A stretch of 33,648 nt of DNA from contig SGPM01000301.1 of NCBI GenBank assembly GCA_004802725.1, forward strand, positions 1 to 33,648, read 5' to 3'. This document shows, piece after piece, positions 1 to 9,142 of the stretch (positions are counted from its first letter, which is position 1; the number at the start of each line of letters is the position of its first letter). Source of the stretch: Antrodiella citrinella (taxonomy: Eukaryota; Basidiomycota; Agaricomycetes; Polyporales; Steccherinaceae). The position numbers and the translations under genes were made by a program. The notes below the pieces were generated by a model that was given only the letters and a program-made list of their open reading frames with translations, had not been told where the DNA came from and did no database searches.

Positions 1-723
1 CAAAACGCGAAACAGATCACGACCCCGCGGTACATCTAATCTAATCCGCCGAGCTCCCGAATTTGCAAAGTGACCGAACAATCACGACGGTCTTTAACGC
101 CCACGAAATGCACCAGACCCTTACAAGGGAGGTACGAGCGGTAGGTAAGGGGATGGATCCGAGACTATGCATTTGCATGGACGAGTCGAGGAACCATCCA
201 CCACGGGCGCCAGGCTGTCGACTCCGATCAGTGGTAATTTCGGACTGTAATCGGCATCGTCGGCACGGAGTCATATTAGCCGGTTGCGATGAGTTAAATA
301 CTACCGATAACAACCATTATGTATGCTACACAACAGTAGGTTTATGTTAACGTTAATCTACAACGATCGAGGAATTATAAGGCTTAGTCCTTACTAGTTG
401 CTCCTCCAAACTCTTTGTTACAAACTTCCACCACCTCTTTTCTCGTCGTCCTCAACGTGTTCCACTCGTTTGCGACGTTTATTTCTCTGATTTCGCCTTT
501 TCGCAGCTGGTAATCGATAATCAGCCGCAAAGGTTCCGTGTTTGTGTTTCGTAAACAGGTTTGACGCATCGGGGCAGCACCCGCCGTTAAGACCGGATTT
601 GCTTGTCGTGGTGCATGGTGCAGGACATTCTTAAACCCATACGACTCACTTGGCTCCTAAGCCGAATCCCCACAATATCTTGCGCCACCCCCAAGACCTT
701 CGTCTTTTCACGACCAGCACCAA
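1..723. other. No gene recognised; left edge and 5' flank of the DUF300 gene
   Basis: The only open frames are short (at most about 95 codons), overlap each other on both strands and resemble nothing I know. A 61-codon minus-strand frame at 384-569 has no recognisable motif. The last part presumably holds the promoter and 5' UTR of the downstream gene, but I see no clear TATA box. Confidence 0.6.
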
Positions 724-3116
724 ATGTCTTCAACCTGTCCATCCGACAACACTCAGTCGGTGGAACAAGGGTCGTTTTGGAGCTCGAACGGTGGGCATTT
801 GGACGCCCACAAGGCGGGATGGATTATTTCCGGAGCATGCGCTACTGTTGTGAGTCTGTTCTCATGTCCATTCATGAACGAATTTGACGAACATACCTCG
901 CTAGGCTGTCTTGCTTTCGATGATAACCGTGTTGAAACATGCCAGGTGAGTGTTTCTTCTCCTGTTTTTCGCATGGGATGGGTTCGTTTATGCCTAGGGG
1001 AAGCTGGATGTCATTCTCAACCTCCTGCAACCAATGACCACCATGCTGCGCCCCGAAAGTCAGCAACGCGGTCTTGAAAAGAGGTTTCAGTCTGGGGTCA
1101 GATGCTTTGTCCTTAGGATGTCCCACCAGGACATTCCATTCGTCTTGAGCATTGGCTTTCACCTTCTGCGCAACTGTCTCCTACGTACCGTCCCTTGGAG
1201 CTCAGGACTAACACATGATTGCAGGAATTATCATAATCCGGCTGAACAGCGTCAAATGTGAGCCCTAGTCTATGTTCCCATATCGTAATGCTAAAGCTTA
1301 ATTTGTTATAGTCTTCGAATATTGTACATGCCCCCAATCTACTCTGTCATCTCATTCTTTTCCTATCGTTTCTTCCGGAGTTACACATATTACGACCTTA
1401 TCGAGACAAGTGCGCGAAGTCCATGTATTTACAACGGTCAATGACTAATCCCTCGCGTAGTCTACGAATCTATCACGCTCAGTGCTTTCCTGTAAGTCTT
1501 CCTCCCTATTCTGCCGTTTTGCCACGGTCTGACGTCGCTTTTAGGCTACTACTCATCCAATACGTTGCCTCCACTACCGCGAGAGGAGATGTCTATGACG
1601 CAATCGCCCGCAAGGACAAGAAGACACTGCCTATACCTGTAAGCTTTCCAATTGACATGACGTCATTTGACCTTCATCCTAAACATGTTTCGTCACAGTT
1701 CTGCTGCTGGCGATATCGCCCGACAAAGGTACGTCTACTAGCCCAACATCATATGAGTGCGCTAATGCCGTCTTCTTTCTCTATAGGCATACTTTATGTA
1801 CACGGTCAAGGTACGTGCTTGCGTTGCTTGAAGAAACTAGCTTCATTCTCACATGCTTTGAAGTGGTCCGTGCTGCAATACGTTATCATCCGACCTAGTA
1901 CGTTTTCTTCTCCCAGGTTGCTCCTCCGCGTTCCAGGCGACTCACCGTGCGCTCGTTATTTATTTAGTTTTGTCGATCGTTGGTATCATCGCGCAAAAGA
2001 AAGGCGTTCTTTGCGTAGGTGGCTCCTGGAGTTTCCACACCGCTAACGCCTACATCACTATCATCGACGGTATCAGCATCACGTACGTCGTGATGTCCTG
2101 CTGCTCACTTTACACTAATGCTGATTTCTATGTAGAATCGCGTTGTACGGATTGATCTTATTCTACGGATTGACAAAAGAAGAGCTGAAGGGGCGGAGAC
2201 CACTTGCGAAGTTCTTGTCCATCAAGCTTATCGTCATGCTCACGTTCTACCAGTCGCTTGTTGTAAGTGATCATTCTCGTCAAGTTATCGAACGATTCTT
2301 GATTACTTTTCCCAACCAGTTCACCGCTCTTGAAGGACGTGTCATCCACGCCACTCAATTCTGGACGGAAACAAATATCGCAGACGGGCTGAACGCACTG
2401 TGCATCTGTATTGAGGTTGGTTGTGTAATTCGTACGTATTGAATCTTCGCTTAATGATGGCCCACAGATGGTACTCTTCTCCGCGTTTATGATGTGGTCG
2501 TACACATGGGCAGAATACAAAACCGACAAGCTCCCTCCTACCAGTATTGGACGTCCCTTGTTGGATAGGTCAGTACCGTTCACGTTTCTCTCCATTGAAG
2601 TTGACTAATTGCCTTCGCATTTTCGTTCACTCAGTATCAACTATAGTAAGTCTCACCCCTTGTATTGGTCGAATATCTTCCACTCACCACGTGTATACTT
2701 CCACAGTGGACTTCCTGACGGAAATATGGACCTCAGTACTTTTCTTCCGCGACTACATCCTCCATCGTCCTCATACCCGGGGTAATCGCCAAACCGTCAC
2801 AGACCACGAGAGCAAAGCCCGCACCAAAGTCAACTTTGGAGAAGCCTTCGGTGTCGAGGGAAGCCAGCGCCCCACCGTCGTCGTCGATAGCAATAGTGAG
2901 TCCAGCTCACCACGAGCGAGAGTGTCGAGGTTGCGTGAGGACTCAGAGGATATCAGGTTAGCTCCGTATACGTATGGCAATCATGACTCCTTGGGACAGA
3001 CAAGATACGCGGGGTCGGCATCTGTCGTACCGTCTGCGGTGGCTAGCCAAGAAGATGTGGAGGGATTCAGGGGACAGTATCCGCCGGCTGCTGTAGTACA
3101 TGGCCAGCCTGTGTAA
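724..3116 (+). CDS. DUF300 / TMEM184 / organic solute transporter-alpha family membrane protein
   Basis: A polytopic membrane protein of the family that includes S. pombe Hfl1, plant LAZ1 and animal TMEM184/OST-alpha. Studied members sit on vacuolar or endosomal membranes, and Hfl1 binds Atg8 through its C-terminal tail. I rebuilt 15 exons: 724-849, 905-945, 1225-1257, 1312-1409, 1461-1491, 1545-1638, 1699-1728, 1787-1810, 1864-1897, 1968-2082, 2136-2262, 2320-2415, 2468-2568, 2635-2645, 2707-3116. They sum to 1371 nt, or 456 residues, with all phases consistent. Family landmarks join across introns: RNYHNPAEQRQI, RILYMPPIYSV, LLLIQYVAST, LYGLILFYGLTKEELKG, KFLSIKLIVMLTFYQS and a terminal FLTEIWTSVLFFRDYI. 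After the last helix comes a polar, Ser-rich tail of about 130 residues, where Hfl1-like proteins carry the Atg8 contact; that role here is inference. Exons 8 (24 nt) and 14 (11 nt) are very small, and intron 2 (279 nt) is far longer than the rest. The start ATG opens the frame leading into the first helix. Confidence 0.92.
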
Positions 3117-3501
3117 TGTTGTGTCTTGGGTTGTTTTCGCATTCTGCTTCCTTACATAGTTCTCCCATTGCATTCTGTTCATGGATGTTTCTCTCTTTCC
3201 ACATGTCTTGTTTATAGTGTAGCTTCCGTTGCGGACTTGTCAGTCCGCTCTCACACATCGTTCGCGTACTGGGGTTGTCATAATTTGTATAAGCTTAGGA
3301 TCTGAAGTTACGGTCAATTCATCTTGAGTTAATCTCACGCAGCGTGAAGAGAAGCAAACTAGATGTATATTTCTACGATATTCCGATTTTTGCACAACAC
3401 AAGGACACGAACGATTGCGAATGCCAAAGTCACTTGCGAAAATTCCTCCCTTTCCCTCTTATATTTCTACCTCTCTACGATTTTCAGCACAGTGCCAATG
3501 A
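3117..3501. other. Convergent 3' intergenic region
   Basis: This lies between the stop codons of the DUF300 gene and the SMP gene. It holds the two facing 3' UTRs and only short overlapping frames with no family resemblance. It is T-rich on the plus strand, as expected for 3' ends. Confidence 0.6.
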
Positions 3502-3841
3502 TCAGTTCACGGTCTTTCCACCCTTGCCCTTGGGCGTGGGGGTAGCGTTCGCGTTCAACTTCGCAGCAGCGGATTGGACGCGGGAAGGGAAGGAGCCCTT
3601 GCCGGTGTCGTTGCCAGCCTTGGCCTAAGAAAGAAGCCAAGTATGAGTTAGTACTCGTGAGATGCAACCAGTACGGCGGCGATGGCAACTTACCTGCGTC
3701 GACTGGATGCGGGATGCATCGGCGGGGGTGGTTTGGGTTTTGGCAGCGCCGCCAGCTGATAGAACGGTAGATAAGCACGTCGGTCTACCAGAAAGCATGG
3801 ATAGAACGTGACTTACTGCTACGGGTGGGCTTGGAAGGCAT
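3502..3841 (-). CDS. Small SMP (seed maturation protein)-domain protein
   Basis: A 69-residue protein from three exons: 3817-3841, 3694-3755 and 3502-3624 (210 nt including stop). The core reads PADASRIQSTQAKAGNDTGK and then GSFPSRVQSAAAKLN. This matches the SMP signature found in plant LEA-type seed maturation proteins and in short fungal proteins: Ala-Asp then RIQS..QAK, followed by a second GSF..R.QSAAAK block. The N-terminus is short and basic, and the C-terminus is Gly/Lys-rich. No signal peptide or membrane segment is visible, so it is probably cytosolic or nuclear. Plant relatives are linked to desiccation and storage, but the role in fungi is not established. A TATA-like element lies about 100 bp upstream, suggesting strong or regulated transcription. 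Confidence 0.85.
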
Positions 3842-3942
3842 GTCGATTAGAGAAAAGGTGGGTGGGGTTGGTGGATTGGTTAATTTGGTGAGTGGGTGAG
3901 AGCTGTAGTTGCGATGCTGAAGTCCAGTGGTCTGAACAGGCG

Positions 3943-3950
3943 TACTTATA
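3943..3950 (-). promoter_or_regulatory. TATA-like element of the SMP gene
   Basis: The minus strand reads TATAAGTA here, about 102-109 bp upstream of the SMP start codon at 3841. Between the two lies a CT/CA-rich leader (about 3850-3900) typical of highly expressed fungal genes. The placement supports both the gene and its start codon. Confidence 0.5.
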
Positions 3951-4284
3951 CACCTTTGGAGGGGTTCGACTGGCGACTGCCAAATAGTCTTGCTCACTAG
4001 CAGATGAATCCTCGGAGGATCACGCGTTCTTCTAAAACGCAGATCTGGCACAAACAGCGAGCGAGAGACTAATGCGAAGGTCGGATGTTCTTGAATTTGC
4101 TATTGGTCGTTGTGAGCCCGAGCACTAAATGGTGTTTCGAGTTAAATGCCTCATTTAAGCATGATCTCGCAAAAGATTATGGACGTATAGGTGATACTGT
4201 ATGGTCAGCTAGTTGAAGGCCTAGAATAAGAACCAGCTCACCTTGCTAAGTCATGACCAGTCGACTTCGTTGGGACGTTCGTGG

Positions 4285-4869
4285 ATGAGTACCACTGCAG
4301 TGGAAGGTGTCGCCACAGACAATGAACGCATGGAAGGGCCGAACCGCCTGTCGGACCGAAACAATCCCCAAAAGAGACAGACAGGCTCTTCTACAATTTT
4401 GACCGATCCGCAAAGCCCAGAGACACGTCCATATTCAGACGCAGCTATACCGGCCAAATGTCGCACTTTCCTGCCATCGTGTGCGTATCGCGAATACAGC
4501 TCATCTGACCAGCGGCCGCGATGGGACGTAATGCACAGAAGTAGATGTGTTCATGTCAGAGCCTTGCCACGTAGGAAGAATAGAGCGAAAGAGGGGTGTC
4601 TGTTGTCAACGAACATCAGAATTGAGGGATATGACCTTTGTGAGGCACACGAGCATCCAGAAAGACGTACAATGCGACACATAGAAGGCGGTATACGGAC
4701 TCACAGGATGCTTCCTTCATCTTCCCTGGTTCTTCATCGAATAGAAATGTCTGGTGCTGCTTTGCGAGCTGACCTCACCGTTCATATCGCGCTGCGATGT
4801 CGCCCTGGCCACTTTTACCCTCACTACGTAGCGGTAGCGACTGGAGACATTCTGCGCGTTCAGATGTAG
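4285..4869 (+). CDS. Uncertain open reading frame, no known family
   Basis: A 194-codon frame from an ATG at 4285 to the TAG at 4867-4869; the frame is open from about 4243. It is one of the longer uninterrupted frames outside recognised genes. The product is rich in Arg, Ser and His with scattered Cys. It shows no domain, repeat, signal peptide or membrane segment that I recognise. By chance alone, a frame of this length is only mildly surprising in 33 kb. It may be spurious, or a remnant of a lineage-specific gene. Confidence 0.15.
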   Translation: MSTTAVEGVATDNERMEGPNRLSDRNNPQKRQTGSSTILTDPQSPETRPYSDAAIPAKCRTFLPSCAYREYSSSDQRPRWDVMHRSRCVHVRALPRRKNRAKEGCLLSTNIRIEGYDLCEAHEHPERRTMRHIEGGIRTHRMLPSSSLVLHRIEMSGAALRADLTVHIALRCRPGHFYPHYVAVATGDILRVQM

Positions 4870-5326
4870 CAGAAGCTATCGAGAATTCTTAGGGGCAAAC
4901 AGTTTCATGGGTGTAAGTACACTGCACAGTACAGAGATTTCACGCGTTTCGGACGTTGATCAGTCGCCTTCTGAATCTGAGGGCTCCGGCCTGCGCGGCA
5001 ACCAGGCGGGAATCGAATACGACTCGAGGCTTTCTGCGGAACTTGTCCGAGTCAACAAAGCTCCTGCAATACGTGCGACGGATTGTCATGACAGGCAGTG
5101 ACTCTAATTGAACAAAACGGAAATGGTAAGGACACCATATGAACGTGAAGGATTACAAAGGGTGGGTGGAAAAACTAGGTGCACCAACAATCGGAGCCAC
5201 CACCGAGCTTGAAGACAGCTGGAGGATGCGTCTGCAAATCAGCACGTCAAGTAGAGTCAGCAGCTGCGTTCGTGTACAGGAAGAACCAGAACTAACCAGA
5301 AGGGCATTTCCTGAGAAATAATCTCA

Positions 5327-5683
5327 TCATCGTGACAACGAGGGCTTTCCGGCCGTCTTGGGACGAGGAGCGTACATAACTCCACCGAAGCCCAGTCTCG
5401 ATGAGAGGGCACCAAACGATGCCTCGAAATTCTTCCCTGCACTCTGAGATGCAGAATGTGGCGTTGTATCATGGCACGAATCTTTCGCTCGCTGAGGGCG
5501 TGAAGATCGGAGTGGTGAGGGGCGCAACGGAGCGCTGCCACCGAACCCGTAGTCGCTCTGCAGAGACGCAAATGCGGCGCTGAAGTCTTTTTGGGAGTGT
5601 GGTTTGGTTTGTGATGAAGAAGTGGAAATGAACGTGGCAGTGGATGCCAGAGAGGCGGAAGAGGTGTGCTGAGATGAAAACAT
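5327..5683 (-). CDS. 118-residue protein with two F..xF..L...(Y/L)GFGG repeats
   Basis: An intronless frame on the minus strand. The open frame runs further upstream to about 5731 but contains no earlier ATG, so the start is the ATG at 5683, which lies 108 bp downstream of a good TATA box. The N-terminal 45 residues are Ser/Thr-rich and look disordered. Two copies of a motif follow: KDFSAAFASLQSDYGFGG and KNFEASFGALSSRLGFGG. They are separated by a Pro/Arg/Ser-rich linker and each is followed by an AP-rich segment. I recall similar 'FEAAFGALSS.YGFGG' stretches in short uncharacterised fungal proteins, but know no function for them. There is no membrane segment or signal peptide. The conserved repeat and promoter make it more than a chance frame. 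Confidence 0.72.
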   Translation of the reverse strand: MFSSQHTSSASLASTATFISTSSSQTKPHSQKDFSAAFASLQSDYGFGGSAPLRPSPLRSSRPQRAKDSCHDTTPHSASQSAGKNFEASFGALSSRLGFGGVMYAPRPKTAGKPSLSR

Positions 5684-7028
5684 AGTGAATGTTGCTCTGC
5701 TGCGAACGACGCTTTGGTGGGTGGACTGCAATTGTGAGCTGAGGTTAAGCTGTTTAAGTTACTGGATATCTACGAGGAGATTATCCGCCATTTTATATAC
5801 TCTGCTTTGTCTATCGGGGCCAGCGGCTGCGGTCCAAGGCATTGCGATACCTGCGGAGTGATCGAGTACGGAGTCATCATGTCGCAGCATAGGGAGCAGA
5901 TTATTACGACGTGCGGGCTGTGTGTGGGTCAGACCCTGACAGATCATTTGTATGTGGGTTACTTCGAGAGAGCGCGCTACCCTGCAAACACAGCACCAAA
6001 GACGACTGTGCTGTCCACGCGTGATAGGAAGAAGCATCCGAATATGGTGGGATGACTCGAGAGTTGACGAAGCCTGTGCGACAGTGATAAGTTGCAGGTC
6101 TAAATCATCTGCAAAGAACGACGACATCGACTATCCAGGTTCATTAGAAGTCACTTGTAAGATCATCTTAAGAAATAGTAGAGAAGTTGTTCAAGGTTGG
6201 AGAGTGTCCAAAAGATATGATACTTACTGTCAACGTAACACAGATGAGCCCGCGTGCTACATGCCATGTGTGGTTTGATGGTATAGGCACCGAAGCACGG
6301 CCACAGCTATGACTCGAGTGTGTGACTGTGTGTCGGACATTATCTGACTCAGGACAAGCCATGCCCTCGTTCGAGCCGCCAATAAACATATAGCCTGATA
6401 AGAGGAAAATTCAGTCGATCATGAGCGAATCGTCTGCGGAAGATGAATGGGATAGCTCAGTGCTCAAGGTCCTGCCAACATCCACAGCAGCATGAGAACG
6501 TTAACACAGCAATATACGGATAGGTATAAGTGACTTCGATCTCCATTCCAGATCCAGAAGCATAGGAAACAATGTCCCCAACATCCACATGACTACTCAG
6601 GTCACCGGTGTCGCTGAGCCCCCTAGCGTCGACGCGTTGAACCCTGTATATGAGCTTGAATATGATATACCTAATGCCTATCGGATATGAATACGCACAA
6701 GTAATGATTGCAGAACTACCGTCCGAATCATAACATAGACGATGACGATAGAGCCTAAGTCAAAAGTCGGATTGACGACGTGGCATTATGTTTGCTCTTG
6801 CTATCCAGTGTTCATCAAGGAAAGTGTCCAGAGCGTCGTGCTGTCGATTATCGGGAAAACCCAGACGAACGAAGCAAGAACGCAGTCTATATCAAAGGTA
6901 CTATTCTTACGCGTCCGCGGCATCATATAGCGATTACAATAGTGAGAAAAAAGGCAGCAATCCAGTGCAAGAGGTGAATGAAGGCCTACATAAGCTAACA
7001 TCACAAGAAGCGTAGTCAAGACTTGAGA
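5684..7028. other. Promoter of the GFGG gene, then no confident gene
   Basis: The first 120 bp are the promoter of the GFGG-repeat gene. Beyond that only weak frames are present. These include a 122-codon minus-strand frame at 5759-6127 with no family resemblance, and a set of exon-like plus-strand fragments between 6421 and 7016 that I could not join into a convincing protein. Confidence 0.5.
5791..5800 (-). promoter_or_regulatory. TATA box of the GFGG-repeat gene
   Basis: The minus strand reads GTATATAAAA, a near-ideal TATA box, 108 bp upstream of the ATG at 5683. Its position supports the chosen start codon and a regulated, TATA-dependent promoter. Confidence 0.65.
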
Positions 7029-8562
7029 CTAAGCGTTAGGTTGGATGCGGTCCCACTGCTTCATACAAGAGTACCCATCGTAATCTGGAACAAACTCTAT
7101 GAGCATCATACAACGATGGCTTAAGGAAGACATACCAAAGTTCCTATCTGGGTTGCACGCGCACTTGCCCTGCTGCCACTTGCCATCGCCACGCGGGCAG
7201 TGCGTATAGGGGTTGTGCTCGTAACCGATATCGTCGAAGAAGTGAATCTGGTCACGGTCCGCGAACAGAGTGATACCCAAGCTGTGTACGGGTGCATCGC
7301 CCCATCGTTCGTAGTAGAATCCGCCCGTATCGTCAAGATAGTCAAAGAACTTGGAGTACACTTCACCGCGCCAGAAGTCCATACTGGCGATCTCAAAGTT
7401 GCTCCAGACTGCAACAGAAAGGGTGAGCATATGAGGGGTAGATGCTACGCCAGGGGACGTACAGTGGCAGAGATTGTATGACTCTCCTCCATTGTCGGAA
7501 ATGTAGCCCATCGCGTTGTTCGGGTGAACGAACGAGGGGTTTTCGCGGGTGAACTCTGACGGACATGTTAGACAGGAGGTTCGTGATTGGCCAACAAGCT
7601 GCCCATCGAAGACTTACTCATGGCAGTATCCCACAACGTGGGAATAGTGGCGTGGTATTCGTACATGGTAATTGTAAAGCCATAGACCTTGTTGTTATCT
7701 TCCATATACTTGAACGGGTCATTGTCGATATCACAGTGGAAGTGGACATCTGGTCTGCAGTATGGCAGTCAGAAGATGAGTTCAAATAGAGGAAAGAATG
7801 TCGTACTCCACCCGCCAATACCACTTGTACTGTTGAAGAAGGGGGTGTCTGTAAAAGAACTGTCGTAAGATCAGTACGGAGGTTGCCAGGGCTATACTCA
7901 GAGCGTACCCCGGAGTTGAATCGACACATGTTACGATATGACACGCTGCCACCATAGATGATGTTGTCCTTCACCATCTGCTCACGTGCAGCAGAGGCCT
8001 TAGGCTCGTCGATGGATTCTGGCTGGTACCAATGATCATGGGGGATTTGCCCGAAGCTGACTTGCCCAGAGATAACATTCGAAATCCGTCTATGACGTCG
8101 CTCAGGCCAAATGTACTGAAATCAAACAGCCATAGGTGGCGCACCTTTTGAACTCGTCTGAGAACGGTTCCTCGTTCAAAAATACCCATGGGTAATTGAA
8201 CTTCTTGTTGAACTTGTCCTCCAACTCCCTCACACTCCTGACCGCACTATCCGTGTCTGTATTCCTCGCCAACATCAATAACGTCGCATTCTGCCGTTGA
8301 GTTGCATTGGCAGCCATGTCGATGTGTTCGACTGGGGGTAACACCGGCGACGAGTCGGCCCAAGGCAGCTGTGACGAGATATGTGAAATAGATGTCACAC
8401 GGCCGTAGTCTTCATGTGTGAAGCTCAGGATCGTGTGCACGCCGATCTGGTGAAAAAACATTCAATGAGTAACGTCCCGAAAAGATATAATCCATCACAT
8501 ACTATGATGAAAAGGACGAGGACAACGTATCTCGTCGTTGTGTTCATTTTAATAGGTGCCAT
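7029..8562 (-). CDS. Glycosyltransferase family 15 alpha-1,2-mannosyltransferase (KRE2/MNT1/KTR type)
   Basis: A Golgi type II membrane enzyme that transfers mannose from GDP-mannose in alpha-1,2 linkage to O- and N-linked glycans. I rebuilt eight exons: 8503-8562, 8145-8446, 7909-8089, 7807-7859, 7618-7754, 7463-7555, 7136-7408 and 7029-7084. They give 1155 nt, or 384 residues, in consistent phase. Residues 7-28 form the signal anchor (YVVLVLFIIIGVHTILS). GT15 landmarks then follow in order: FNYPWVFLNEEPFSDEFKR, VSFGQIPHDHW, YGGSVSYRNMCRFNSGFFY, WYWRVEPDVHFHCDID, NLCHFWSNFEIASMDFWRG, YYERWGDAPVHS and FFDDIGY, with a Cys-rich end (CPRG...CACNPDRNFDYDGYSC). The Glu in NFEIASM, about residue 281, matches the proposed catalytic Glu of yeast Kre2. 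An in-frame Met at 8547 is an alternative start. The gene is divergent from MON2. Confidence 0.95.
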
Positions 8563-9142
8563 ACGGTACCAGCCCGTCGTCGTTGGTAACTGATCTCTGT
8601 TTGACCTTCCAGCGAGGTTTCGGTGGCCAGACGTATACAACGAGTAGAAAACAAAAAGAATGACAGTCACAGATGAACGTTAGAAACAAGGCGAGTGGAG
8701 CGCAGTAGTAGCCGTCGAGCGCCCCGAGGGCGCTGCAAGATGCCCGGTCACGGTGGCCGTACACCGATGACTTGGCAAACAACTTGGTATATGTGTGCAC
8801 ACGAAATCATTCACGATTCTTTCATCATACTGTGAAGTACACCGCAACTTCCTACAAGCATCTGTTCGGTGTAGAGTCCTTGATCAAACGGTGTCTGACG
8901 TGTGCTGTGGCGCCCATAAATTGCAAGATAAGATTAGATCTGTCTATCTAAATCACTAGTGTTGGACCTTGCAATGCTAACTTCACCGGAAACTTTGCTA
9001 CCTTCACGAATATCGACGCCATTACTCTCGTATCAGTTTTTAATTTGCTCCTCTGAAGCATCACGGTCTGGCACCGGCCAAATTACGTCGGACAATACAA
9101 GAATTTTACGACACGTCGACGAAGGATTAGAAAGGTTTCGCG
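8563..9142. promoter_or_regulatory. Divergent intergenic region between the GT15 gene and MON2
   Basis: These 580 bp separate the start codons of two genes pointing away from each other, so both promoters must lie here. I see no obvious TATA box. Short frames in this stretch have no family resemblance. Confidence 0.6.

Larger units (their letters stand above)
3842..5326. other. Mostly gene-poor region
   Basis: The first 110 bp are the promoter and leader of the SMP gene. The rest has no recognisable gene apart from one uncertain long plus-strand frame, listed separately at 4285-4869. A 64-codon plus-strand frame at 4907-5101 and smaller ones show no family motif or convincing splice pattern. 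Confidence 0.5.

Noticed and set aside
1898..1916. A possible 19-nt intron in the DUF300 gene
   Set aside because: It would keep the frame but is too short to splice. Using the AG at 1966-1967 gives a 70-nt intron and matches the family better (RPILSIVGIIAQ).
1423..2046. A 207-codon plus-strand frame
   Set aside because: It is read-through of DUF300 exons and introns. The family sequence is recovered only by splicing, and the frame after about 1900 is wrong.
2158..2595. A 145-codon minus-strand frame
   Set aside because: It lies antisense to DUF300 exons and introns with no family resemblance.
3944..4000. GGTTCGACT resembling a tRNA B box
   Set aside because: No matching A box at the right spacing, and no acceptor or anticodon stem pairing could be formed.
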